Shown: piece after piece, positions 11,801-21,942 of the stretch | How the letters are laid out: every line of letters begins with the position of its first letter | Position numbering within the stretch: the first letter of the stretch is position 1 | DNA from: Sclerurus mexicanus | Taxonomy: Eukaryota; Chordata; Aves; Passeriformes; Furnariidae | DNA: 64,000 nucleotides | Direction of reading: 5' to 3' | Assembly: GCA_013396755.1 (NCBI GenBank) | Contig: VWZF01007161.1 | Coordinates: forward strand, 348,610 to 412,609 | Made by a program: the position numbers and the translations under genes | Notes under the pieces: model-generated | The model's database searches: none | What the model was told of the DNA's origin: nothing | Seen by the model: only the letters and a program-made list of their open reading frames with translations

Positions 11801-14800
11801 AGGGTCTGCAGAGCATCGGTGTAGATCACGGCTGCCAGGCCACCTGGGAGGGCACAGAGGCACCACACTGGGATAAACTGGTTTCTTCTGTCGGAGCAGC
11901 TCACACTTTGCAGAAGTTCTTGCCCAGCAGCACAAGCTGAGCCCCAAGTCTGGCCAGGGGGCTCTGACTCTGCTGAGGGGCAGTTTGGCCCATGACACTT
12001 TGGCTGGAATTTCTCATGGTTTAAATCATCATGAGTCACCATTTGATCACTAAAAGCCAAAGTCCAGCAGAAACAATTCTATGGGAAATACATGGAAAAA
12101 TTCCAAACCAAAGCCTAAGCTGAAAAAAGGAGGAGAAGAAAGAAAGGGGGGGGCGGTGATTTTACATCACTGGGAAAGCAATAACCTTTCTTGTTTGGGA
12201 TTTCTGCTTGCTCCGTGCATGGCTGTTTTCCATTTGGCCACTCACGAGCCCTGAAAGGGCATCCAAGACTGGAGTCTTTCCGCATTACACGGCCCATTGT
12301 CCTGTAAAATCCCTCACACCTCCAGAGAGCCCGAGGAAAATGTATCCTGCAAATGCCTCAACCGGAGCAGAGCTGCTCCTTAAAGGAGGGCTGACGTGAT
12401 CCCACCTGGGGTGGCCTGTGAGGGGGGTTCACTTACTCTCACTGTTTCTGGAAAGGTGAGTTTTCGATGGCTTTTCCCCCCACGAGCTCTATTCATGGCA
12501 AACCAGAGAGCAGGGGATGCGGGACTCCTGCTACGAGGAGACACAGTGCATGGCATGAACCACGCAATCCCAGAACGGTTTGGGTTGCAAGGACCTTAAA
12601 GCTCATCTCATTTCACACCTGCCCCGGGCAGGGACACCTTCCACTATCGCAGGTTGCTCCAAGCCCCGTCCAGCCTGGCCCTGGAGTCCTGCAGGGGGTC
12701 TCAGCTCCGTGGGCAGGGTCTGTGGTGGCCCTGGCCACGTACCCGACACGGTGTACACGGCGGTGATGGCGAGCAGCCCCGCCACGGCGATGTACAGGTC
12801 CCAGTGCAAGGCCTGCTGGATGAACAGGGCGCCGGCGTACATGTCAACCTGGAGGAAAGGACAGGACACAGTTGCAGTGGTGACGTTGCCAAAGGGTGGA
12901 CATTTAGCCGACCAAGCCTTCTCCCGCACTGTGACCGGTCTGGTTTGGAACTGCTTGTGACCCCAGTGCAGCCCCAGCTCTGCCCATCCTGCCCCCCAAG
13001 CAGCAGGAGCTGCCCCACTGCACTCTTTAGGCAGTCTGTCATCATTCCTGGTCACAGGGTGACAGAGCAGGGCACGACGGGGCTGTCACAAGAGGGGCAG
13101 CGTGCACAGCTCTCTGTGAGAAAGGCATTTGTGGGGGGTGAGTTCATCTCTTCCCTGGGCTGGGGGGGAATGGGGCACCTGCTGTGCAAACCCTCCAGGT
13201 GCCTCGGCTGCCACAGCCCCGGCACCCATCTGTGAGTCCCTCCCTGCGGGCATGGGGACAGGGAGGTCACCAGGAAAAGTGTCCTCGGGGCTGGGCCAGC
13301 CCTGACCAACCAGCTCTGCAGCTACGGGAAAAGGCTGCGGTTTAGGCGAGCTGGGGACAGGCAAACTGCCAACCACAGGGGGACAGACAGGTGTGAAAGC
13401 ATCCTGAATACAGGAATTGTCTTATCGGAGATGCCATCAAATGCTCAGTTTTATCTAGAGGAGAACCTGAGCCTTCCTCCTCAGTGCCACCTGGACCCCG
13501 GGACTCACTCCCCTTTCATACAATCCTGGAATGGGTTGGGTTGGGAGGGACCTCAAAGCCCATCCAGTGCCACCCCTGCCACGGGCAGGGACACCTCCCA
13601 CCAGCCCAGGCTGCTCCAAGCCCCGTCCAACCTGGCCTTGGACACTTCCAGGGATCCAGGGGCAGCCACAGCTTCTCTGCCCAGCCTGTGCCAGGGCCTG
13701 CCCACCCTCCCAGGGGAGAATTCCTTCCCAATACCTAATCTAAAGCTCCTCTCTTTCAGTTTAAAGCCATTTCCCTTTGTCAAAAGTTTCAGGGGGGACA
13801 GAGGCAGGGTCACACACCATGTCCCACTTTGGTCCCTACGCACAGGAAAATCCCCAGCAGGGATCTGTTCCACGGATGTTAATGAGCAGCCACCGAGGTG
13901 TTGTGCAAGAGTTGATTCAGTTATTTATTCAAACAGGTGCAATAAATCACTGAGCACTGTTCTCCTAACCCTGGACCAGTTCCTATGTCCTTCTCCATCC
14001 TGCAAAACAGCACCTGGTTTCTGCACAGGCTTTAGATGTGCAAAAGGGGAGAAACTGGGTTGAGCTCCCAGAGGTACAAAATCTAACCAGAGCTGCATCC
14101 ACACCCACAGCTCCACCTTTCCATGAACTATTGCTGGGGACACCGACAAAACTTTCCCTCCTGCTGTAACAAGAATTCAGGTGCTTAATGGGCACAAAAA
14201 GAAGTTATTCTTTTTTGTGACAGTTCTCAAAAGTACAGTCTCTCTTCCTTGGGCTTTTTGATAACAAACCCCTCTCTGCTCACCCAAGGAAGTGCCACTG
14301 GTTGCATTTCTCAGTCTCACTGCTCAGCACACATTTCCAAAGTGACTTAAATTCAACCCATTTCTCTTTTTTTCTACTTACTGATATTTTGGTGAAGATG
14401 TAGATGAACAGGTAGAGAATTGCCAGGAACACCTGGATTCTTTTGCCTCCAAAACGTTTCCGCAGGTACTCTGGCATGGTAGTGACCTGCGGAGAGACAC
14501 AGCTCAGGGCAGGGGGGACGTGGTCATTCCCAGAGCTGCCAAGGGCTCACCCGTGGAGCTGTGTGGGTGTAGAAGACCAGAAGGGCCCTGAGAGCTGCCC
14601 TGGGTTGGTGTTTGGCTCTCAGCTGCTGACTTGGCACAAGGCTCACTATAAATCATGATACAGGAGTCTCCATCCATCTCCTCGGGAGATGGAGCAACTC
14701 TGCTCCCTGCCTGGGGGTACAGAGCAGCCTGAGCCCCCAAACCCACCGTGCTGGTCCCAGGGAGCAGCTCTGCTCCCCATTAGCCTGGACCCCGGAGCAG

Positions 14801-16576
14801 CCAGGGGAGCAGCCAGGGGAGCAGCCCACAGCTCAGCCCAGGAGCAGCACAGGTGCAGCAGGGGAGGGTTCAGCCCCCGAGGCACACAGGTAACACAGGT
14901 GGGGTAAATAACAGCAGATGGACACGACACCCCCCTACCTACCCCCGATGCGATGTAGATGGGCAGGAACAGCCAGGCCAGCACCAGGACACAGAACATC
15001 CCCTGCAAACAAAGGCAAAGGAAGGTCAGAGGAGCTGGTCCAGGCTCTGATCAGGTGGATCAGCAGGGACACAGGGGCTCATCTCCTCCGCAGCTGGTGA
15101 CTTCAGGCTCGGGCAGGGGGATCCGGAGTGCCAGAGCTGCCAGAGCTGTGCCCTTGTGTGGGCACTGCTTGGAGTCGCCCCGTCCAGCACAGGGAGGGCT
15201 CTGCAGCCTCTGCAGACCCCGCCACACTCACATTCCACTCGTAGGCTGTTGCAGCAATTCCTGAGGCAGCTCCCGAGCCCGCCAGGCCGATGAAGTGGCC
15301 ACTTCCAACATTGCTGGCAAAGAGGGATGCGCCCACCTGGTGAAACACAGCAAATCAGATCTGGTGTCTACTTGGGCAGAGGTGCTTGGCAGCGTGGCTG
15401 CGGCCCAGGGGCACAGGCAGGGTGACCACACAGATACTCACAGGCCACCAGACCATCTGTCCTCCGGCCAGGAAATAGCCTTTGACGGTGCTGCGCTGCG
15501 TCTTCCACATGGACTGGGGAAGCAGCAAAGAGGAACACAGGTTCAGCCTCATTTCAGTGGCTGCTCAGGGCATCACCCAGAGATTTCCCCCGTGGGGGGC
15601 TCTGAACTGTCATCAGATGGGAGCAGAGGGTTTCCTGAAGGACAGTAACTGCTAAGAAACGCTGGGGGAGGAGGGATGGGACCAACCACTGCCCTGAGCC
15701 ACGTGCAAAGTTTTCCATCATTCAGCATCCCGATTGAATATTTTCTGTGATAAGCAAACTAAATCATTCCAGATCAGAAAGAAAGGCAAATAGTTTTGGA
15801 CAAGAACTGTGGAATCCCCAGGTATTAGGCACAACCAGGAGGAATGCTTGGCATGGCACGTATGGCCCATGGACTCCTCTTCCTCAGGCAGATTCGTGCA
15901 ATACCCTGAGAGTTATGCACCACGTGTGAAGGGAGCAGCTACTCATCTCTGCCTCCTGACAGCCAGGTTGTGCTCTTGCTGTTACAAAAGCCAAAGGATG
16001 TCCTTCTGCCGCAATTATAGAGAGACAGTGTTTTCAGTTTATGGAGTCTGCTGTCGGGACCCCTGTGGTCAAACACAGGTGATTTATAGGACAGCAGTTC
16101 CTTCCCGGATGAACAAAACACTATTATTAGCAATACTTAGTGCTCAGACAGCCTCTTCCTCACAAGGGTTCCCAAAGCCTTGGCACACACAGGGCTGAAC
16201 AGCTCTCCAAAGGAGAAGTGAGGGCACTTCCCCAGGCTGAGACGAGGAGAAGGACCTGTAAACTCCCTCTTTCCACTTGTTCACTTGAATCCAGTGAAGT
16301 GCAGCCTGATTCCAGCCAAAGTGAAATAATTTGAGGCCAAGCCAGCCGTATTTTCAGCATAACAAGGCACAGAGGAAGCTTTCAACAGTGTTTGCTTACC
16401 CACAGCCCAACCGCGAGGACGAAGAGGAAGTACAGCACGAGCACAGCGATGTCGACGGGCTCCAGCGTCTGCTGGGGAAACGCGTCCCAGGACGGGGTCA
16501 CAGAGGCGGGGGGGATGCTGGTGGCCTCCATGGCTTCTTAGGCAGGCGGAGCACTCCTCGGTCGTGGTGCATAAAT
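5642..16576 (-). CDS. SLC5A11: SLC5A11, sodium/myo-inositol cotransporter 2 (SMIT2/KST1/SGLT6), complete, 15 coding exons
   Basis: SLC5A11 is a plasma-membrane member of the SLC5 family that imports myo-inositol and some glucose with sodium. Coding exons run 16531-16400, 15513-15442, 15336-15232, 15002-14943, 14486-14382, 12848-12743, 11843-11763, 11295-11090, 10327-10192, 9890-9783, 9397-9247, 9023-8855, 8754-8539, 7433-7277 and 5862-5642. All have AG/GT borders and compatible phases. They total 2,025 nt, or 674 aa, against 675 in human. Family marks are SGHFIGLAGSG, MPEYLRKRFGG, PSLWYWCTDQ followed by VIVQRSLAAK, SSLTSIFNSAS and IYIQSISSYLQPP, the last holding the sugar-site Gln seen in SGLTs. 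The CACADPENCKKICGN-type loop and the C-terminus LLICLCAGVFLWAYFA favour SLC5A11 over SLC5A1, A2, A4 and A9. No disruption is seen. Confidence 0.95.
5863..7276 (-). other. SLC5A11: SLC5A11 last intron
   Basis: Intron of about 1.4 kb. About 6770-7150 is a CR1 in + orientation. The rest shows no recognisable element. Confidence 0.8.
6770..7150 (+). repeat. CR1 LINE 3' fragment, different subfamily
   Basis: Reads AAGCCTTTCTTCACCTGGAG, then the block with GAAGGTCCTTCCCCCAGAGG and TGGACTGGATGATCTCGA, ending in repeated ATTCTAT units. This is a longer CR1 tail with a different consensus from the copies near 800 and 2400. Confidence 0.85.
7277..7433 (-). CDS. SLC5A11: SLC5A11 coding exon 14 (cytoplasmic loop)
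   Basis: 157 nt: ISRLTWFTRGDPPPKRALAL then SPCAAKAASEAERPPLQLEL and NIASDSGAEEKK, the variable loop before the last helix. Identified by the SRLTWFTR start, exact phase match to both neighbours and donor GTAAGT. The acceptor tract is weak. Confidence 0.88.
8539..8754 (-). CDS. SLC5A11: SLC5A11 coding exon 13
   Basis: 216 nt: GAFWGLVVGLLMGVVRLVLD then FIYPEPRCGEADARPGVVKY, MHYLYFSMVLAAISTLTVLV and PPGPEM. Two membrane helices. Donor GTGCGT. Confidence 0.93.
8855..9023 (-). CDS. SLC5A11: SLC5A11 coding exon 12
   Basis: 169 nt: VFVLLLTVISILWIPLVQAG then QGGQLFIYIQSISSYLQPPV and AMVFILGCFWKRANEK. Holds the conserved sugar-binding Gln of IYIQSISSYL. Confidence 0.94.
9247..9397 (-). CDS. SLC5A11: SLC5A11 coding exon 11
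   Basis: 151 nt: GLRGLMMSVMIAALMSSLTS then IFNSASTIFTMDLWKHFRPR and CSEWELMIVG. Contains the SSLTSIFNSAS Na+-site region. Confidence 0.94.
9783..9890 (-). CDS. SLC5A11: SLC5A11 coding exon 10
   Basis: 108 nt: DLVACADPENCKKICGNPSG then CSDIAYPKLVLELLPV. The cysteine-rich extracellular loop typical of SGLT-group members. Confidence 0.93.
10192..10327 (-). CDS. SLC5A11: SLC5A11 coding exon 9
   Basis: 136 nt: VIVQRSLAAKNLSHAKGGSL then MTSYLKILPLFMMVMPGMIS and RVLFP. The (D)QVIVQR motif continues from the previous exon. Confidence 0.93.
11090..11295 (-). CDS. SLC5A11: SLC5A11 coding exon 8
   Basis: 206 nt: begins SFIEVGGLEGLQTKYFSAIP, includes ENSSCGLPREDAFHIFRDP and ends PSLWYWCTDQ. ENSSCGLPREDAFHIFRDP is close to human SLC5A11 and is a main reason for the gene assignment. 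Confidence 0.94.
11480..11705 (-). repeat. CR1 LINE 3' fragment
   Basis: Reverse complement of the CR1 tail in an SLC5A11 intron: CACAGAATCCTGGAACAG, GAAGGGACCTTAAAGATCA, and GGCAGCCACAGCTTCTCTGG. Confidence 0.9.
11763..11843 (-). CDS. SLC5A11: SLC5A11 coding exon 7
   Basis: 81 nt: GGLAAVIYTDALQTLIMLIG then AVTLMVF, with split codons at both ends that match the neighbouring exons. Donor GTGAGT. Confidence 0.92.
12565..12700 (-). repeat. CR1 LINE 3' fragment, diverged
   Basis: Reverse-complement CR1 tail (AATCCCAGAACGGTTTGGGT, AAGGACCTTAAAGCTCATC) just beside SLC5A11 coding exon 6. Confidence 0.8.
12743..12848 (-). CDS. SLC5A11: SLC5A11 coding exon 6
   Basis: 106 nt: VDMYAGALFIQQALHWDLYI then AVAGLLAITAVYTVS plus one base of the next Gly codon. 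Acceptor CCTCCAG. Confidence 0.92.
13515..13885 (-). repeat. CR1 LINE 3' fragment
   Basis: Reverse-complement CR1, longer than most here: GGTTGGGAGGGACCTCAAAG through GGGCAGCCACAGCTTCTCTG and on to the AAAGCCATTTCCCTTTGTC region. Confidence 0.9.
14382..14486 (-). CDS. SLC5A11: SLC5A11 coding exon 5
   Basis: Phase 0, 105 nt: VTTMPEYLRKRFGGKRIQVF then LAILYLFIYIFTKIS. The MPEYLRKRFGG motif is diagnostic of the SGLT/SMIT subfamily. Donor GTAAGT. Confidence 0.93.
14943..15002 (-). CDS. SLC5A11: SLC5A11 coding exon 4
   Basis: Phase 0, 60 nt: GMFCVLVLAWLFLPIYIASG, a membrane helix, followed by the donor GTAGGT. Confidence 0.9.
15232..15336 (-). CDS. SLC5A11: SLC5A11 coding exon 3
   Basis: Phase 0, 105 nt: VGASLFASNVGSGHFIGLAG then SGAASGIAATAYEWN. 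Contains the sodium-solute-symporter signature and the His that corresponds to SGLT1 His83. Confidence 0.93.
15442..15513 (-). CDS. SLC5A11: SLC5A11 coding exon 2
   Basis: Phase 0, 72 nt: SMWKTQRSTVKGYFLAGGQM then VWWP. Acceptor TTCCCCAG, donor GTGAGT. Holds the GYFLAGGxMxWWP motif of SLC5 transporters. Confidence 0.92.
16400..16531 (-). CDS. SLC5A11: SLC5A11 coding exon 1 (start codon, TM1)
   Basis: The ATG at 16531-16529 opens MEATSIPPASVTPSWDAFPQ, then LEPVDIAVLVLYFLFVLAVG, the first membrane helix. It ends LW before GTAAGC. The exon probably extends to 16576 as 5'UTR, because TTCTTTAACAG just upstream is a good acceptor. Earlier noncoding exon(s) should therefore exist. Confidence 0.92.
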
Positions 16577-17649
16577 CTGTTAAAGAACAGGTAACATGGT
16601 TAGAGGAGGATATGGCAGCCCTGGAAAAGTGTTCCTTGAGGAATTCGGGGTTCTCGGCTCTGGCTCCAGCTGCTCATGCCAGAGCTGTGGGGAAAGATCT
16701 TGTCTCTGCCCTTTGCCTTCAACTACGACTCCTTTTCCGTGACGTGGAGATGCTGCCAGTGGCCAGGGCAGCGTGGCTTGGTGGGATTTCTTATACAATT
16801 TTCTAACTGATGAGAAATAGGTGCATTAGAAAATATAGAAATAGCTGAAATACGTGGAGGAAAGGAGTGGGATGTGGCAGAGCTGGTGGTGACAGCCTGA
16901 GGGTCTCGTGGCTGCAGTGCTGCAGGACTGGCCTCAGTGAGAAGCTGCTGCCAGAACCGTGCCCACGACGAGCCACTGGGACGTGAAGGCACATGAACTG
17001 CTCCAGCAGTGCTGGCAGTTTCCTCCTTTGTCATGGCAAGAGCTCGAGCCCCAGGGGCAGACTTCTTCTCCAGAAATGCCTGATGAGAAGATGTGGCACC
17101 GCTGCGACACCCTTGGAAGGGCTCCCTGGAACCCCTGGAGCATCCATGGTGCCACGATGCTGCTCTTTGGCAGGAGAGGCAGGGTAAAGTGCAGGCAGGG
17201 AGGTTGACAGGGCGTTTGAATTGATGCAGTTCCTCCTCGTTTCCTCCTCCCCTCGGCTCGGCTCAGCCACGCTTTGGGAGCAGGACAGGAGGCAAGTGGC
17301 AGCCAGGGCCAGCTCAGGCAGTCCCTGGGTTGGCAGTGGCTGCAGTCAGTCCCCAGAGAGCCCTCAGTGCCACACAGAGCAGGTTTGGGATTATTCCTCT
17401 TACCCCGCTGAGCCAAGGAGACGGTTCCTCCAAAGAGGAGCAGAGCCAGCACTCACCAGCCCTGGTGCTGCTTTGCACCAGCTCAGCCCCAGCTCCAGTG
17501 CTGGTGCCACCAGGACGGCTGTGCTGGGTGTCTTCTGGTCCCTGTCCCTGTCCTGTGCAGCTGGCTGGGTCCTTAGGCCACTCTTGCACTTGTAAGGGGA
17601 CACTTATAAGCTCCCTCCTGGCAAAAAGCTGAAGAAGGTGGGGCAAGAG

Positions 17650-17970
17650 GTGGCCTGCAGCAGCCCGGGGCGCCGGCATGGGTGGTGGAACAAGCGGTCC
17701 AACAAGTTGTTCCTCCGAACGCCCGCCCGGCGAGCAGCGCAGCCCGGAGCAGGACCGGGACAGCTGCCTGTCCCACGGCCACGTGTCTCACGGCTGCCAC
17801 CAGCTTCGCCCTTCGTCGGGTGCTGAGGGGCAGCTGGACCTGCCCCCGGCTCGCCGGTGGCCCGAGGGCTGGCCCGCAGCGTGGCTGGCTGGGGCTGGAC
17901 CGAGCAGAGAGGCACTGGGCGGCAGGTGCCGTGTGGCAGAGGTGCTGGCGCTGTTCGGGAGGGCAAGCCC
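17650..17970. promoter_or_regulatory. CpG-rich segment upstream of SLC5A11, possible promoter
   Basis: Dense CG dinucleotides (for example GGGGCGCCGGC and ACGCCCGCCCGGCGAGC) about 1.1-1.4 kb upstream of the SLC5A11 start codon, in otherwise CpG-poor flanks. The link to SLC5A11 rests on position only. Confidence 0.3.
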
Positions 17971-18164
17971 TGCCCTGTGTCCCCTCTGCGCCCCATCCTG
18001 CAGCCTGGGCTGTGCCTGGAGCAGAACCCCTCGGCTCATCCATTTACCAAAGGTCAGGCAATAAATAAGGAGTTTTCCGGGGGCAGGGACAGCCCATCGC
18101 ATTTCCCGCGGCTGAGGGTTGTACCCTGAGCCATCACCAGCCAACAGCACAGGAGCTGGAGCTG

Positions 18165-18235
18165 GTGAAGAGCCACGTTCTGGTAGAGAGCTGTGTTCTG
18201 GTCAAGAGACGTGGTCTGGTGGAGAGCAGCAGTGG
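18165..18235 (+). repeat. Short imperfect tandem repeat, about 20 bp x 3
   Basis: Three successive units of the form GAGANNTGGTCTGGTNNA (GCCACGTTCTGGTAGAG, GCTGTGTTCTGGTCAAG, ACGTGGTCTGGTGGAG). Confidence 0.6.
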
Positions 18236-18544
18236 CAGCACTAGGCTGGGTCTGGGGACTTGCAGCACCTTGGCAGAGCCTTTTCCGTGCCTTATAAACC
18301 CCTCGAATCCCACTGAATTCCTTGGGAGCTTCTGCCTGGCAAGGACGCAGGGCACTGATGACCAGATAAGTGCTATCTTACCTCTTTAAGAGCCAATGTG
18401 TCTTGGCTGCTGCCGAGTTTTTACTGGCACGCTTAACCTCTAACTAGGAAAAGAAAAACAGCGTTTGGTATGTCAGCCCGGGGAAGCTGCTAACCCCAGT
18501 CCGACACCTCCAACGTTCCCTCTGGCACTGCTGTTTCAGGGGCC

Positions 18545-18720
18545 AGAGAACCACAGAGTCATGGAAAGGACCCACAAGGATCACCCAAGTCCAACTCCAG
18601 GTTGCACCAGAGGCAGCCAGTGCCCGGTCACACTCGGGATTCAGCCACGCGGGCAGGACACGGTTGTGTCTGTCCCTCTGGAACGTGTGCGGAGCAGGGC
18701 AGAGCTCAGCAGGCACCTGC
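18545..18720 (-). repeat. Probable CR1 fragment
   Basis: Starts ACCACAGAGTCATGGAAAGG, then CAAGGATCACCCAAGTCCAA, the reverse complement of a CR1 end. The remainder is diverged. Confidence 0.6.
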
Positions 18721-20039
18721 GGTGCCTCTCAGTGCACATGGAAAGGTGGGATGCGCTCCAGGGGAGATTCCCGGAGCCGAGCACAGGTGCCTGTCACGCT
18801 CCTCCTGCGCTCCCAGCACGGGGGCTGGTGGGAGGAAAACAGCAGAGGTGGCTGCTCTGATTCCAGATCCCAACTCTGCCACAGCCCAGTGGAAATTTTG
18901 CCCGTGTTGTGAATTCAGCTCACAGCCCGGTCTCCCTCGGTGCCTGGCACAGGCGGCGGCGCTTTTCTCGCCAGAGATTGTGAGGAAGGAACATCCGTGG
19001 CATTGAAATGAAGCCGCTGAAGCTGCCCTTTATCGACGGTGCCGGGGGGACGCGGCCCACGTGGCTCTCGAGGAACCCGTCGGCACCGTATCGCCCCAAA
19101 TGCCTCCTCCACGGAATTCTTAGAGCATTCCCAGGTCCATCCACCTCCTACAGACGCCACAGCTCGCACGGGCCCAGCGCAGCCCAGCACCAGCCCCGAA
19201 CCCAACCGGAGCTCCCCGACTCGAGGTAGAAGGCGAAAGGAAACTTACTGTGCTCAGCTGGGTCTTATTCTGCTCCCCGCGCCGGGCACCACCAAGGCTC
19301 TGCCAACTGACAGGCAGCTTAAATATTGCCAGAGAATCGGGGTTTGCCAGCAGAGCTGTTAACAGGGTCACAAGGAATGAGAAGGAATATTTATAGTCAA
19401 AGTTAAACTAATTGACCGAAGTTACTCTTTTGGTCTCCCGTGGCTCTGGTGAGAAGTGTATTATTTTCACTATCAGGGCTCCCGGGTCAAACTCCACAGA
19501 GTGCCATTCTCTTAAGCAATCTGTGCAGCTACAGAAGGGACACAGAACAATAAAAAATCCGTGCCGATGTCCTCTGGAGCTGACAGCCTGTGGCACAGGG
19601 AGGAGCTGACAGCTACTCCTGTCTCTGTGTTTATGCCTGAGCCTTACAAAGAGCAGGATCCATCTGGGCTGGGATTTGGAACACCGTGCTGAGGCTGTAG
19701 GTTAATCCCAGAACTGAGTCCCCCTCTGGGACCAGGCTGGAGGTTTGTCTTCAGCATCATCTGTCTGAAAACCCTGATAAACAATTAGGGACAAAACACA
19801 GAGAGTGATGCTGAAGAGGGACCTCGCAGCACACTGAGAGACTGTGGCAGGGGGCAGCTCCTAAATCCCTGGAGCTGGGCTGCATGGAGCTCTGGGCAGC
19901 ACTACTGAGAAGCCCCTTGCTGGGCAGGTACCCCGTGAGTTGGGAGGGCAGGTGGAGTATGGGCACTGTCCTCACACATCCTCATCCATGTCCCAGCGGT
20001 GGAGTTACCAAATGGAATTTTACTGTAGGTGATCCCCTA

Positions 20040-20305
20040 AGGGCATATTTTAACCTGACAGAGGGCAGGGTTAGGTGGGATATTGGGAAGAAATTCTTCC
20101 CCGGGAGGGTGGGCAGGCCCTGGCACAGGGTGCCCAGAGAAGCTGTGGCTGCCTCTGGATCCCTGGAAGTGTCCAAGGTCAGGTTGGACGGGGCTTGGAG
20201 CAACCTGGGCTGGTGGGAGGTGTCCCTGCCCATGGGCAGGGGTCGGGACTGGATGGGCTTTGAGGTCTCTTCCAAACTAAACCATTCTGGAGTTCAATGA
20301 TTCCA
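20040..20305 (+). repeat. CR1 LINE 3' fragment
   Basis: Forward CR1 including the GGAAGAAATTCTTCCCCGGG and GTGGGCAGGCCCTGGCACAG blocks before the common tail; ends in TTCAATGATTCC. Confidence 0.9.
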
Positions 20306-21284
20306 TTAGAAACCCAGTATCTGTATTTTATCTCATTTCCCACTGACAGTTCTGATGAACATAACAAGGTCTTTGAATCTTGCAATTGGAAATGCTTTAG
20401 TTTGATCTGCCACAATCTGGAAACCCCAGATTTTCCTAAACCATGTTAGAACAAAGTGGAACCTCAAGGGCTGCAAATACAGCACCCAGGTGCCTTGTGC
20501 TGCCTCCCAGCCTGTGCCACTTTTCCCAACCCTTCCAGCCTGAAGCTGAGATCTCTGCTTGTCTCTTTGGCATTTTTCATGGCACCTGGAAAATAATGAG
20601 AGATTGTGGCCAGTAAAAACATTATCCAGATCCTTAGAGGGACAGTTTGTACATGGTTCCACTTTGCCAGAGGTGCCAGACTGGAATCCCAGCTGTGATC
20701 CTGCTTTCACCATGACTTACTCCAACTTACCATTTCCTCTCTGAGGTCTTTTTTGCCCCCATTTCTTGCAGGGAAAGGCGAAAAGCCTTAAATAATCCAA
20801 TGTTTGGGATATAACCTGGGATTTTCAGGGTCAGTTTCCCAGTCTGTGTTGGAGGATGGTGGAGCAGGAGCAGCCACTGCTGCGTTCCCTGTGCTGCCCC
20901 CAGCTGCTGCCCGAGTTATTTCCTTTCCAAGGACAGGCTTTCCTGTGAGGATGATCCTGTGATCAGGGCTGACGCAGGAATTCTGTTCAGCCTGGGCCGA
21001 GGCTCCAAGGAGGGTGCCCAGCCAGCACTGGGGCTGGGGAGGAATTACCTCGTGTCTGCAGTTACCAAAACACAGCAGAATGGGAGCGTGGAGGGAATGA
21101 CGAGACTGCTGTGTTGTGTGGGACACGGTGCAATGGGGGCTCTGGGACATCATTCCTGTGCTGGTTCATGGGCTCAGCCTGGGCAGTGGGAGCTGTGACA
21201 GCCACGCTGGGCAGCTCGGGGGCCTGGGGCTGCAGCAGAGCCGGGTGGGATCAGCCAGGAGGGCTGAGGAAACAGCAGGAGGGG

Positions 21285-21400
21285 TTTGAGCACTTCAGAC
21301 AGAATCAAAGGATGCTTCAGGTTGGAAGGGCCCACTGGAGGTCACCTCATCCAACCTCCCTGCTCCCCTGGAGCACGTCACTCAGGATTGTGTGCAGATG
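21285..21400 (-). repeat. CR1-like fragment
   Basis: Reverse orientation: AGAATCAAAGGATGCTTCAG, GTTGGAAGGGCCCACTGG, CATCCAACCTCCCTGCTCC. Different CR1 subfamily end. Confidence 0.7.
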
Positions 21401-21936
21401 AGAAGGAGATGCACGTGCTCAGCAAGGGATATTTTGGATAACTCTGCAGGGAGCCGCGTTCCAGCCTCTGGGGAGCACCCAGGGATCAAACAGGCTGCTG
21501 TAAACCAGTTAAACTACACCCAGGACATCTGATACGGAGGTGGTCCCTATCTGCTCTTAGTGTCAAGGGAGATAAATTGCTCCTGGGACATAAACTCAAC
21601 CTCAGCCAAGAATTCCTTTTCCAAGGGAAACAATTGGCTAGCTTGCATGCTCCCTACATGTTTTCTTCTGAAGGCTGGAGAGAAAAATCCATACGATTTT
21701 AAGAATTTTCTGCTCGTATTGGTCACACGATGCTGTGGCACAGGCAGGTCCTTTAGGCAGTGATTCTCCCCATACGAGCCCCAGCCCAGCCCTGCGTCTC
21801 TCTCCTGCAGGTGTCAAGTGTCAATATTTCCAGGTGCAGCTGCAGAAGTGCCAGATGCAGAATTCCTCACACCATCGTGGCAGCAATTTTGGACAGAAGA
21901 CAGAGGCCCCTAAGTCAGGAGGCAGAAGGCAGTAGC

Positions 21937-21942
21937 TTTATT
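21937..21942 (-). terminator. GRID2IP: Probable GRID2IP poly(A) signal (AATAAA)
   Basis: CCTAAAATAAAGCTACTGCC on the - strand, a canonical hexamer. It is the first good one found downstream of the stop. Confidence 0.55.

Larger units (their letters stand above)
16577..21936. other. Region between SLC5A11 and GRID2IP
   Basis: No coding exon is recognisable on either strand. It should hold the SLC5A11 promoter and noncoding 5' exon(s). CpG-rich patches lie near 17650-17970 and 19030-19210. Possible - strand donors (for example GAG|GTAAGA near 18375 and ACA|GTAAGT near 19246) cannot be joined with confidence. CR1 fragments lie near 18545-18720, 20040-20305 and 21285-21400. Confidence 0.6.

Noticed and set aside
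13431..14063. ORFs over CR1 copies here and at 800, 2400, 11500, 20100, 25700 and 37000
   Set aside because: They are chance frames in the noncoding 3' end of CR1; none contains reverse transcriptase or endonuclease sequence.
5642..16531. SLC5A1, SLC5A2, SLC5A4 or SLC5A9 instead of SLC5A11
   Set aside because: The ENSSCGLPREDAFHIFRDP and C-terminal sequences, the 674-aa length and the ARHGAP17 neighbour all favour SLC5A11.
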